Positions 23,408 through 31,806 of a stretch of DNA of 51,566 nt are shown in pieces. Positions within the stretch are counted from its first letter, which is position 1. Every line of letters begins with the position of its first letter. The translations under genes were made by a program, and so were the position numbers. The notes below the pieces were generated by a model. It had not been told where the DNA came from, ran no database searches, and saw nothing but the letters and a program-made list of their open reading frames with translations. Source of the stretch: a virus; IMG/VR virus record IMGVR_UViG_3300032560_000024, positions 1-51,566 of that record; one strand, given 5' to 3'.

Positions 23408-23596
23408 ATGAAGAATATATTATATTTTATCGTGGCAATGATTATATCACCAATTTTTATGGCAATTGCTGGCGTGGGTATGTGTGGCGATTCAATGAAT
23501 TGGAATGCATTTTTTGGTCCCGTTAGTGCTATGGTTCTTGGTTTTATTTTTGGTCGTCTCAGTAACGATGTAGAACGAGACACTAACCATGACTAA
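23408..23596 (+). CDS. small membrane protein
   Basis: 62 residues from ATG 23408. Two TM segments (residues 4-22 and 33-50) with GxGMCGDS between them, ending in a charged tail. Overlaps the next gene by eight bases. Role unknown. Confidence 0.65.
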   Translation: MKNILYFIVAMIISPIFMAIAGVGMCGDSMNWNAFFGPVSAMVLGFIFGRLSNDVERDTNHD

Positions 23597-24053
23597 CCAA
23601 ATGCCTGAAGATGAACTGAATGCACTGGTGGAACAACTTTACTTATCTGCTATTGCCTCTTCGGAAATTAGTAAGATGATGGCCGAAGCGAAGTCACTAC
23701 GCCAAACTGACAATCTAGATGGACGCACCGATTTATATTCTTGGCCCACACCAGATAAAACATATGAGGGACGAGCCGCCACCGTGATTACTGAACTACG
23801 GTATGAGGTTGCTCATCTTAAACGTAACGTGATAGCTCTCAGAGAAGATGCAGATCACCGCATAACTGCCCTAAAATACGCTAAAGAATTACTCGATATA
23901 ACCAACGCCAAGCTTACCAATACCAAAGAAATCTTAGCTGAAGCGGTGGAATGGGAATGTGAGGCACGTAATTTACTCAAACAAGCTGCGAATTATATGC
24001 CTCGAATTATGTTCTTTCTTGCAAAACAAACTACTCGCCATGCACCACAATAG
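23589..24053 (+). CDS. coiled-coil protein
   Basis: 154 residues, mostly helical; coiled coil about residues 75-125 (ELRYEVAHLKRNVIALRED). The C-terminal AEAVEW and FLAKQTTRH echo the protein at 22803. The stop is TAG, with TGA nine codons later. Function unknown. Confidence 0.65.
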   Translation: MTNQMPEDELNALVEQLYLSAIASSEISKMMAEAKSLRQTDNLDGRTDLYSWPTPDKTYEGRAATVITELRYEVAHLKRNVIALREDADHRITALKYAKELLDITNAKLTNTKEILAEAVEWECEARNLLKQAANYMPRIMFFLAKQTTRHAPQ

Positions 24054-24079
24054 ACCGTGAATAAAAGGGAAATTAAAAT

Positions 24080-24247
24080 ATGAGTATGATTATTTTTCTT
24101 GTGACTTTAGCATGGCCTATAATTGGATTGTTTCTCGTAATTGGTGGAGCTGGAAATTTTATGACCACTTCGGAACTTGTATGGTGGCCTGTTGCACTTA
24201 TTAAGTATATGATAAAAAGTTTATATGAGGTTTTAACCAAATGGTGA
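24080..24247 (+). CDS. small membrane protein
   Basis: 55 residues. TM segment at 4-24 (IIFLVTLAWPIIGLFLVIGG) and a second hydrophobic part at 33-43. It overlaps the next start by seven bases. Confidence 0.6.
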   Translation: MSMIIFLVTLAWPIIGLFLVIGGAGNFMTTSELVWWPVALIKYMIKSLYEVLTKW

Positions 24248-24447
24248 TGATATTTTATTACATTCTTACATTTTTAATGTTGTGGATTGGAGTATGTGAT
24301 ATAGCCCGTACATTCGACAAGAATAATCCAATACATAGGTTTTCTATGGTGTCTCGTATTGCATATTATATCACTAAATGTGCTATGGATCTTATAGTGA
24401 TCACAGTAGGGTTTATCTTTTTGGTAGAAGCGATTTTAAATTCATGA
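24241..24447 (+). CDS. small membrane protein
   Basis: 68 residues. TM segments at 3-22 and 46-66 with a basic loop between. GAGG lies nine bases before ATG 24241; ATG 24247 is the alternative. Its stop overlaps the next ATG (ATGA). Confidence 0.6.
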   Translation: MVMIFYYILTFLMLWIGVCDIARTFDKNNPIHRFSMVSRIAYYITKCAMDLIVITVGFIFLVEAILNS

Positions 24448-24986
24448 CAAATGGTTTCATAGCTTCTTCATTTGATCTTTTACATGCTGGGCATTTACTA
24501 ATGCTTAAGGAATGTAGGGAGAATTGTAGCCACCTCTATATTGGATTGCATACTGATCCCACTATAGATCGCCCTGAGAAGAACAGACCTATCCAATCAT
24601 ATTTCGAACGATGGTTACAATTAAGTAGTTGTATTTTTGCATCAGGTGCCACAATTATTCCATACGAAACAGAAGATGATCTATATGCTATCTTGACAAC
24701 GTATCCAATTGATGTTAGATTTCTTGGTGCTGATTACAAACATAATCATACTTTTACAGGGGCTAATTTACCTATTAAGATTCATTATTGTTCTCGTGAT
24801 CATCATTTTAGTTCGTCTGGTCTACGTAAAAAGATCTATGATGCAAATGTTAGTAAGACACCTAAACCTTATCTCTATGAAGGATTGGATCATATTGCCA
24901 ATTTTCTAAATTCTTTAGATACGGAAGGTATGTCGGCAAATGACGTAAGATCAAGGATTTATAAAGAATGTATGGACCCGAGTTAA
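24444..24986 (+). CDS. cytidylyltransferase-like nucleotidyltransferase
   Basis: 180 residues from ATG 24444. GFIASSFDLLHAGHLLML (residues 4-21) has the HxGH site, and FSSSGLRKKI (about 133-142) is the ISSTxIR-like motif. The fold family includes glycerol-3-phosphate cytidylyltransferase and the HldE nucleotidyltransferase domain. It could activate the heptose phosphate made by the 4-8 kb operon, but the sequence does not fix the substrate, and it is 16 kb away. Confidence 0.78.
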   Translation: MTNGFIASSFDLLHAGHLLMLKECRENCSHLYIGLHTDPTIDRPEKNRPIQSYFERWLQLSSCIFASGATIIPYETEDDLYAILTTYPIDVRFLGADYKHNHTFTGANLPIKIHYCSRDHHFSSSGLRKKIYDANVSKTPKPYLYEGLDHIANFLNSLDTEGMSANDVRSRIYKECMDPS

Positions 24987-25033
24987 TCAATAAGAAATGT
25001 TTTGTATATTGTGGAATCGAAAGGTGTAATTGT

Positions 25034-25330
25034 ATGGCTGGTAATAATCCATTCACAAAGGAAGAAATGCAAGAGTTAAAGAAGCTGTCTGATGAATTAG
25101 AAGCTTCTCTAGTTCGTGAATGCTTTCCAGATAAAATCGATTGGGTATATCGGGATCTGCCTAGAATGACACGAAAAGTAATGGCCGATTTTGTAAATCT
25201 TGTAGGAAAAGAAAATCTTCATTGGTTGACTTTTGCTGATTATGGAGATTCTGCAAGAGGTCAAGTAATTATTTCTCCCGCAGGCATGCGCAGTGTCGAA
25301 CAATACAACAGAGAAAATAAAAATGTTTAA
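25034..25330 (+). CDS. hypothetical protein
   Basis: 98 residues from ATG 25034 (AAAGG 9 bases upstream). Charged helical N-terminus (FTKEEMQELKKLSDELEASL), then LPRMTRKVMADFVNLVGKE. Not recognised. Overlaps the next small gene by eight bases. Confidence 0.65.
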   Translation: MAGNNPFTKEEMQELKKLSDELEASLVRECFPDKIDWVYRDLPRMTRKVMADFVNLVGKENLHWLTFADYGDSARGQVIISPAGMRSVEQYNRENKNV

Positions 25331-25442
25331 CCCTATAGAAACTATTTCGAAATTCTATGACCTGATGGCAAGGGCAAAGAATCCTAAGTTCCAAGCCTTA
25401 TGGAAAGCCAAGGCAGAAGAGCTTAAGTCTAAACTAAACTAA
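25323..25442 (+). CDS. very small helical protein
   Basis: 39 residues, ATG overlapping the upstream stop. Lys/Ala-rich amphipathic helix (FYDLMARAKNPKFQALWKAK). Real coding is supported by tight packing between neighbours. Confidence 0.5.
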   Translation: MFNPIETISKFYDLMARAKNPKFQALWKAKAEELKSKLN

Positions 25443-25463
25443 TATTATTAAAGGAATGAATAT

Positions 25464-25943
25464 ATGAATAAGTCTATTTTGTTTGCTATCGCTACAGCTG
25501 TCCTTGCATTTGCTGCAACTCCTGCTATGGCAGATAGCTTTACTGGACCTCGTGTGACAGCGACAGCTGGCTATCAGGATGTTACAAATGTGCCTGCGAA
25601 CCATAGTTTCAATTATGGCGTAGAAGCTGGATATGATGCAAAGCTTGTCGGACCTGTTACGGTAGGTGTAGAAGCTGGGTTGTCAAACGTATTTGATCGT
25701 TCTGACATCAACGTTGGTGGCCGAGTTGGTTACGAATTGAATAACCATGCGCTTCTTTATGCTGGTGCGGCATATGATAATTTCCGTGATTTTAATGCTC
25801 GTTCCATTAAGGGAGCTGTTTTCACTGGCGGTGTCGAGGTTAATGTTGTTGGTCCGGTATCTGTAGGTGCCCAATACCAATATCATGATTTGGGATCTAC
25901 CCATAAGAATGCTGTAGCTGCTACGGCAACTCTACGATTCTAA
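25464..25943 (+). CDS. outer-membrane beta-barrel protein
   Basis: 159 residues. Signal peptide cut after PAMA (about residue 23). The mature chain alternates short beta strands with turns (GYQDVT, YGVEAGYDAKL, VGVEAGL, GGRVGYEL, AGAAYDNF, GGVEVNV, GAQYQYHDL) and ends in ...LRF, the terminal Phe recognised by the outer-membrane insertion machinery. It resembles OmpX/OmpA-type eight-stranded barrels. Unusual in a phage; it could alter the cell surface. SD AAGGA, own terminator. Confidence 0.8.
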   Translation: MNKSILFAIATAVLAFAATPAMADSFTGPRVTATAGYQDVTNVPANHSFNYGVEAGYDAKLVGPVTVGVEAGLSNVFDRSDINVGGRVGYELNNHALLYAGAAYDNFRDFNARSIKGAVFTGGVEVNVVGPVSVGAQYQYHDLGSTHKNAVAATATLRF

Positions 25944-25979
25944 ATTAGAGCATGGGCTGATTTAGAATAGGCGGGGAAA

Positions 25980-26007
25980 GGGGAGGGAGAAATCTCTCCC
26001 CTTTTTT
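25980..26007 (+). terminator. intrinsic terminator
   Basis: Nine-bp stem GGGGAGGGA/TCTCTCCCC (one G-U) with GAAA loop, then TTTTTT. Follows the barrel protein gene. Confidence 0.9.
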
Positions 26008-26021
26008 ATTAAGGAAAATTT

Positions 26022-26372
26022 ATGACAGACGAAGAAATTAAACAAACTCAACGTTATAATGAGTTTAGACAAAGACTATTGGATAAATCAACAAATGAAG
26101 ATCTACCAAAATGGATGCGTGATGGTGCATTAGAATTATTGGAAACGGTCGATAGAATTAGATCCAGATCATCACCTACATCCGATGAGGCACAGGTCGC
26201 TTTGGCATGGTGTAAGCACAATGGTAATCCTCATTTAATATTTTTGGATGAGGATATTCACGCAAAGGAAGTCATTATAATTAATCACACTTTTGATAAA
26301 AATATCATTTCTAATTTCTGGCAGAAGATTTTAGATTTTATCTATATGATTATATCGAAGTCAAAAATTTAA
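26022..26372 (+). CDS. hypothetical protein with duplicated 3' end
   Basis: 116 residues. The N-terminal 80 residues are helical and acidic. From residue 77 on (DEDIHAKEVIIINHTFDKNI) the DNA copies the leader and first codons of the next gene (26409 onward), so the C-terminus looks created by a partial duplication. Not recognised. Confidence 0.6.
   Translation: MTDEEIKQTQRYNEFRQRLLDKSTNEDLPKWMRDGALELLETVDRIRSRSSPTSDEAQVALAWCKHNGNPHLIFLDEDIHAKEVIIINHTFDKNIISNFWQKILDFIYMIISKSKI
26250..26305 (+). repeat. direct repeat, copy 1
   Basis: 29 identical bases 26250-26278 and 26409-26437, with similarity continuing for about 27 bases more. Here the repeat is coding; in the second copy it is the leader and start of a gene. 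Confidence 0.8.
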
Positions 26373-26408
26373 AATAAATGTTGACACTATAATTAAAATA
26401 TATTAGAA

Positions 26409-26464
26409 GAGGATATTCACGCAAAGGAAGTCATTATGACCAATCACACTTTTGATGAAAATCT
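26409..26464 (+). repeat. direct repeat, copy 2 (leader and gene start)
   Basis: Second copy of the repeat at 26250. It holds the AAAGGAAG ribosome-binding site and ATG 26436. A TTGACA lies 23 bases upstream, without a well-spaced -10. Confidence 0.8.
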
Positions 26465-26810
26465 TATTTCGGATATCCATAAGGATGCATACGGATATCG
26501 TCCTACTTCTAATTTCTGGCAACAGTGGAAGAGTGCTGATGATGACGGTAAGCAAGCAATTTGGGATGAAGTTTGTGAAATTTCTGACGCTTCTATTGAA
26601 CGTGAACGGATTGAACAAAAAAATCGGGAAGCTGATTTCAATAATCGTATTCTGATTATTCGTGATGCAATGAACAATAGTCGTGAAGACGCTATTCGAA
26701 TCCTCATTTGTGCAGAAGGACTTGAAGAACAATTTAAATTTTATGGCTATGATTATATCGAATATGAATTCGGTTTGGGGTATAACTTCATCAAAAATTC
26801 TTTGGCATAA
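26436..26810 (+). CDS. hypothetical protein
   Basis: 124 residues. NHTFDENLISDIHKDAYGYRP start, then SNFWQQW and a long charged helix (SIERERIEQKNREADFNNRI). The pattern is known to me from uncharacterised phage proteins only. Its leader and start are duplicated upstream. Confidence 0.7.
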   Translation: MTNHTFDENLISDIHKDAYGYRPTSNFWQQWKSADDDGKQAIWDEVCEISDASIERERIEQKNREADFNNRILIIRDAMNNSREDAIRILICAEGLEEQFKFYGYDYIEYEFGLGYNFIKNSLA

Positions 26811-26868
26811 GATAACCAATAATTAATCTATTGGTGTTATACCAAATCAATTGATAAGGAGTTCAACC

Positions 26869-27069
26869 ATGAAGTATTTTATTATGTCGATTACTATCTT
26901 GATTTCTAATCCTGTCTATGCCAAGGATATTCATGGATCTGTGGGTGATCCTATCGGAAATATTATCATCCATACTAGGCAAGCTGAGACTGCATGGGCA
27001 GCTGCACAAGACGTTATGAAGAACTACCCGAAAGGTCGATCAGCCCACTCCCATGTGTTAGCCCGTTAA
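26869..27069 (+). CDS. small exported protein
   Basis: 66 residues from ATG 26869 (AAGGAG). Signal peptide MKYFIMSITILISNPVYA, then a short mature chain of 48 residues. It runs convergent into the spike gene, overlapping its last 56 bases. Function unknown. Confidence 0.55.
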   Translation: MKYFIMSITILISNPVYAKDIHGSVGDPIGNIIIHTRQAETAWAAAQDVMKNYPKGRSAHSHVLAR

Positions 27070-28813
27070 AAAGGGTTAATACTTGGCGTCTATTTCCTCC
27101 ACCATTATATGATATATGAATCCATGGTAATTTAGTACCAGAATTTTTATACTCTAATAATAATTGATCGTATGGTACATTATCTCGTATCCATTGAGCA
27201 TATGTAAAGTATTGATTTCTATTTGCATTTGCAGATGCAAATTGCATATCACATGCCATACCTCGTTCATGTTGAGAATTAGAACTTCCTAATCTAAATC
27301 CACTTGTAATCTGCATGTCTGGAAACTTTTTCTTAATTAATTCCAGAGAATTCAATGCTAACATTTGAAGATTTTGTACCATCTGCAATTGACTTAACCC
27401 ATGTTGAGCTACTACTGATGTAGGGCTTGCCAAAGCATGTTTAGAAAGTCTTCCCAAAGTGAAATTAGGCGATAGCTGAAGATTATCTAAAGCACCTCCA
27501 CTAGGCAGCGCAATAATAGAAGTTGGAATAGCATTAAAATTGACATTAGGCGCACCAGCCGCATCTGATTGACCAGCCGCAGGTGGTATAAGATCCGCAG
27601 ATTGGATAGTACCATTTTTAAGACCTGTTTGAATAGCTGTCATTGCAGATTGGGTATCATCATCATTCATCATATAAACGTCATCTGGATTGTTAGATCC
27701 AGTTATACCAGATCCATTAGATAATTGAGCTGGAACAAATTGATCTGGGGATTGACTACTACCACTAGCTGAACCTTGTCCTTGAACAGGAGTACCAGAC
27801 GCTAACATATTAGTTTGACCTTGTGCATTTAATATCCCGGCTACTTCTATAGATGATCCTGTTAATACAGTCTTGCCACCAGAAATAATATCTGTATCTC
27901 CTTGGGATTGCATATAAATTCCTCCGCTTGCCTGAGCGACAATATCAGACATAGAATGTTCTGATATCTTTTGAGCTTCTATAACCAAATTCTGCCCAGC
28001 TTTGATAGATGTTATATTATCACTTTGGATAGCTGTCGATTGACTTTTAATATTAGTGGATCCAGCGGCTGTCATAGTTAAATTGGCAGCAGATAGGAAT
28101 GAAATATCACCAGATGTGGATTCGAAAGCCAAACTAGAAGCTCTAACTCTTAGTGCCCCCTTTGATACTAAGTTACATCCTCCATCTGTTATAATATTAA
28201 TGGAACCACCTATTCTCATATTACATTCTTGTTCGCCATGAACTAATATAGAACCTTGAACTGTAATATGATCTGCGCCCGCAACAATTGTATAACTGTC
28301 ACCAACCACCTTGATAACATGGTCGCCTGAAGCCTTCATTTCCTGATATGTACCAGATACATGCTGATCTAACAAACGTTCATTACCGGGAGTATCGTCT
28401 ATTTCTTTAAGATGGCCTGACTCACTCACATAAGCTTTATTATATGGATAATAGCTAACCTGCCCCGCTACAGGAGGTTCATTACCTATTGGATTGACAT
28501 ATCTAGTGGTTGGATTAACAACTCCATTGGCAGATGTATTTGATCCAGTTATATCACTTCTAACACTAACGTTTGGATTATATAATATTGTATTAGTGTC
28601 TACATCTGAAGTAGTGGAAGAAAGCGTTGGATATGTTTCTACAGTAGAAATGGGGATAGTATTAGTAAAACTTTGAATATATTGGGTTAGATTATTTACA
28701 GATAAGTTCCCTGCTCCACCGAAAACAGAAAGAAAATCTGTTGATGCTATATCTACTATTGCCATTTCTGTAGAAGTTATGATATTATTAATTGTGTTTG
28801 ATAAATCTGTCAT
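27014..28813 (-). CDS. baseplate spike protein with C-terminal M15-type peptidase
   Basis: 599 residues. A beta-helical middle (residues about 165-320) repeats short segments such as DHITVQGSILVHG and NLTMTAAGSTNIKSQS, as in the gp5/VgrG needle. The C-terminal domain (about 460-580) has SGFRLGS, QHERGMACDMQF and PWIHISY, giving the H, D and H zinc ligands of M15 D-Ala-D-Ala-type peptidases. Likely sits at the tail tip and cuts peptidoglycan cross-links. Overlaps the preceding gene by four bases. Confidence 0.85.
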   Translation of the reverse strand: MTDLSNTINNIITSTEMAIVDIASTDFLSVFGGAGNLSVNNLTQYIQSFTNTIPISTVETYPTLSSTTSDVDTNTILYNPNVSVRSDITGSNTSANGVVNPTTRYVNPIGNEPPVAGQVSYYPYNKAYVSESGHLKEIDDTPGNERLLDQHVSGTYQEMKASGDHVIKVVGDSYTIVAGADHITVQGSILVHGEQECNMRIGGSINIITDGGCNLVSKGALRVRASSLAFESTSGDISFLSAANLTMTAAGSTNIKSQSTAIQSDNITSIKAGQNLVIEAQKISEHSMSDIVAQASGGIYMQSQGDTDIISGGKTVLTGSSIEVAGILNAQGQTNMLASGTPVQGQGSASGSSQSPDQFVPAQLSNGSGITGSNNPDDVYMMNDDDTQSAMTAIQTGLKNGTIQSADLIPPAAGQSDAAGAPNVNFNAIPTSIIALPSGGALDNLQLSPNFTLGRLSKHALASPTSVVAQHGLSQLQMVQNLQMLALNSLELIKKKFPDMQITSGFRLGSSNSQHERGMACDMQFASANANRNQYFTYAQWIRDNVPYDQLLLEYKNSGTKLPWIHISYNGGGNRRQVLTLFNGLTHGSGLIDLSGSSS

Positions 28814-29781
28814 GAATAGGTTCCTGTTCCACTAACTGGCTGGCCAGTACCTTTCATGCCAGCCCATATCAATTGTGCATAATTTATGCGACGAGGTGTT
28901 GTAGTGGCTAAACATCTATAGGCAGGACGTTCAAACTGTCCTAGGACATAGGACGTTGCCCCTATGATATTATCCACATTATGTGGTCCGTTAGGATTTC
29001 CAGCTGCACTATGCGTACCGCCAGATGCTAACGCATTTAACATACCTTTAAATGATCCTGTAAGTTCATATATGAGAAAACTCATATTAGCATCCTCGCT
29101 CTGAGGGTTCTTATTATGTTGGCTACAATAATTGAGATAATTAACCAATCTACTATTGGTCCATTGTGCAAATCCGTATCCGACATTATGACTGTTGATA
29201 GGAGGAGGGCCAGATGGATGCCCAAAATGTCCTTCTACCACGGCTTGAACACCAGATTCGCCAGCAATATTTCCCATTATTGCCGCTGCATGAAAATCTT
29301 TTATTTTAAATCCTGCATTATTTAAATTCTGTAATAGAAATTTAGCATAGAATGCTCCACGGGATATCATGCCAGTTGATGCAGCTGTGGGAATAAAGCC
29401 CGCTACGAAGCCTGATAACGTATCCCCTAGTGATGCACTAGAACCTGCGTCAAGGTGTCCTACACCGCCTGCAATCGTTCCTAGCATATATGGAAGCTGG
29501 CGCTCTATACCATCAGCAAATATACCAAAAACTGTTGTACCAATAACTGGTCCTACAGGAGAATGCCCCATGCCAGCAAAAGCCGGTGATCCATTAACAG
29601 GAAGAATTGGCATAGCCCATGGAAGATCTGTGGTAGGAACTAATGTTTTATCATCAGGGTGTACACCAATTATTCTAACTTGACATCTACCTAACATTAA
29701 TGGATCATCTCTATTTTCTACAACTCCGACATACCATATAGTATGATCTACTCCCATAATATGTTGAAGGTCACTAATCAT
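28810..29781 (-). CDS. baseplate hub protein: OB fold plus tail lysozyme
   Basis: 323 residues. Residues 1-110 form a gp5-like OB domain (WYVGVVENRDDPLMLGRCQVRI). Residues 135-310 match the phage tail lysozyme family: AAAIMGNIAGESG (the catalytic Glu) and GYGFAQWTN. The needle that T4 carries in the same chain is encoded by the next gene, so the gp5 role is divided between two proteins. Overlaps both neighbours by four bases. Confidence 0.88.
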   Translation of the reverse strand: MISDLQHIMGVDHTIWYVGVVENRDDPLMLGRCQVRIIGVHPDDKTLVPTTDLPWAMPILPVNGSPAFAGMGHSPVGPVIGTTVFGIFADGIERQLPYMLGTIAGGVGHLDAGSSASLGDTLSGFVAGFIPTAASTGMISRGAFYAKFLLQNLNNAGFKIKDFHAAAIMGNIAGESGVQAVVEGHFGHPSGPPPINSHNVGYGFAQWTNSRLVNYLNYCSQHNKNPQSEDANMSFLIYELTGSFKGMLNALASGGTHSAAGNPNGPHNVDNIIGATSYVLGQFERPAYRCLATTTPRRINYAQLIWAGMKGTGQPVSGTGTYS

Positions 29782-31217
29782 TTAGAATTTCCTGTGTTAG
29801 ATGTGGTATTTGATTTAGGTAAATCCATTGTTGGTAGTTTTGTGTCAACAGCATTCTTATAGATATCCATTTTCATATGATAATATGTTTGACTTATGAT
29901 ATGTCGAATAGTACAAACAAGATAATAGCCACTAATAAATTTATTAGGAGAATTATCTACACTAGACGGAATGGTGGCATAAATGACATCACCTGCATTT
30001 ACTTTGGTATTCCCATAAGTATCTAGAGTAAACATATTCTGGGCCATTCCTGTAAAATATGATGCCCTGTTAGGATAAATCGTATCTAGAAATGTGTCTG
30101 GTTGGCTTGTATCTTTAGGTATCATGAAAAATTTACTATATTTAACGACATTATCGCTATTAGATGTAGCAAATGTCATAAAAGAATTACTATTGGTAGG
30201 AAAAGAGTTTCCTGTCTCATTACCCAATCCAACCTGATTGGTATTGGTTTTGTCAAGAGTAGTTATATATCTATATCTGGTAGGAGAATAAGTTCCTTTG
30301 GTATAATCGAATAGGACTGTATCGGATTCTATTAGTCCTCTTTTTAATTTTTCAATAGTATCAAAATAATGTTTTTGATGCATTGCTTGAATGGCATTCA
30401 TTTCTCTTAGTTGTGGTTGTTTAGAGGTAGAGCCAACCACAATAGGATCTTCGAATCTGTATACCATAGGATGATAATCTGTCTGAGAAGTATATTTACC
30501 AAATGAATTAAATTTTGTTATTCCTTGGGTGATAAGATATTCCAAATCACAAAAATTAAATCCTTTAAAGTTTTCAAAGAATAGGTATGTACCTGTATTC
30601 ATCGCTGCATCTGCCGCAATAGAACGTCTGGCAAGAAAATGTGCGGCTTGAATTGGCGGCAATCTAGGAATGACAACATTCTGGTTGCCTCTGGTCGGCT
30701 GTATCTTATCGAATTTCTTAATTGCATGTCCTTTATATGGTATATCTACCTTATCTATTTGTAAGAAATCCTTACATAGATTTTGAACATTATCTGAATT
30801 AATGCCAGTATAGCTTTTCATTACCACTGTAGTAGAATCGATCAGATGTTCTTCACTACAGAAATTAAGGGTGTACTGTTTTTTAAAATTGGATTTTCCG
30901 TATACGATATCGTCAACAGAATATACCATAAATCTTAAATTAACTGTATCTTGATTTAACGGAGTATACGATACCAAAAGGAATTCTTCTCCGACTATAG
31001 GAAAGCCTTGTAAATTTGGATTATTTGGCGCACCTTCGAGAAGGCCGATTGCATCTTTGATAATAACCGATCCGTATAATGTATTCTTGAAAATATCTTC
31101 AGTAATAGAGAGATTAACGAATATAGAAGATATGTCTATTTGTTTAGATCCATCAAAGTTGGTGATGATTAGGGATATCTTGGATAAGGATCCGGGATTA
31201 TATGTATTGTTAGGCAT
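29778..31217 (-). CDS. baseplate hub protein, gp27-like
   Basis: 479 residues. FVNLSITEDIFKNTLYGSVIIKDAIGLL near the start and GEEFLLVSY are typical of gp27/gpD hub proteins forming the ring beneath the tail tube. Placed between gp53 and the gp5-like gene, as expected for a hub operon. Overlaps gp53 by eight bases. Late-type regulation from the promoter at 32708. Confidence 0.8.
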   Translation of the reverse strand: MPNNTYNPGSLSKISLIITNFDGSKQIDISSIFVNLSITEDIFKNTLYGSVIIKDAIGLLEGAPNNPNLQGFPIVGEEFLLVSYTPLNQDTVNLRFMVYSVDDIVYGKSNFKKQYTLNFCSEEHLIDSTTVVMKSYTGINSDNVQNLCKDFLQIDKVDIPYKGHAIKKFDKIQPTRGNQNVVIPRLPPIQAAHFLARRSIAADAAMNTGTYLFFENFKGFNFCDLEYLITQGITKFNSFGKYTSQTDYHPMVYRFEDPIVVGSTSKQPQLREMNAIQAMHQKHYFDTIEKLKRGLIESDTVLFDYTKGTYSPTRYRYITTLDKTNTNQVGLGNETGNSFPTNSNSFMTFATSNSDNVVKYSKFFMIPKDTSQPDTFLDTIYPNRASYFTGMAQNMFTLDTYGNTKVNAGDVIYATIPSSVDNSPNKFISGYYLVCTIRHIISQTYYHMKMDIYKNAVDTKLPTMDLPKSNTTSNTGNSK

Positions 31218-31806
31218 TTAGTAATCCAGATAATTCAGAAACAATTCGTTGTAATAGACTTTTATCTATGAGTGATATATTACGTTTATTTTCGTTAAGT
31301 TCATTCTCATAATCATACGCATATACTGGAAAGTAATTGGCCGGATCTTGTATAGTAGCATATGATGATGGAGTTATTCTTAAATCTGTATTATTTACCA
31401 CAACATTATATCCCTGTTGCGGAGAAGATGAAAATTGACTACCATCAGGAGATAGATATCCTATATCTGGCTCTCGTCTATAGAATAATATTTCAGATTG
31501 AGCGGCTTGTATACTACCATATGTTTTAATAATATAATCTGAAAATTGAGCAGATGTTTTGGGCCATTGACTATAAGGATCTATGATATTATTTGCTAGG
31601 TAAATTACCCAATCATAAACGGGACTACCATAATACCAAGATGCGATGCCATCAGCAGTTTCTCCTTCTTCTATAACATATGGATAATATACAGATGAAG
31701 CCAGCCGTAACGTTTCTAGAAATTTAACTCGCATGAATATATTAGGAATAGTTGTTCCATTATAAACTGTATTAGGAAAATTTCCGAAATAAGAAGGCGT
31801 TGTCAT
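31210..31806 (-). CDS. gp53: baseplate wedge protein gp53-like
   Basis: 198 residues. The segment VIEEGETADGIASWYYGSP followed by YDWVIYLANNIIDPY (about 44-77) is the gp53 core, a LysM-like fold that joins wedges in T4. Length matches T4 gp53 (196). Overlaps the next upstream gene by one base. Confidence 0.92.
   Translation of the reverse strand: MTTPSYFGNFPNTVYNGTTIPNIFMRVKFLETLRLASSVYYPYVIEEGETADGIASWYYGSPVYDWVIYLANNIIDPYSQWPKTSAQFSDYIIKTYGSIQAAQSEILFYRREPDIGYLSPDGSQFSSSPQQGYNVVVNNTDLRITPSSYATIQDPANYFPVYAYDYENELNENKRNISLIDKSLLQRIVSELSGLLNA

Noticed and set aside
26381-26406. Promoter TTGACA at 26381
   Set aside because: The best -10 candidates are only 12-14 bases away; spacing is too short for a confident call.
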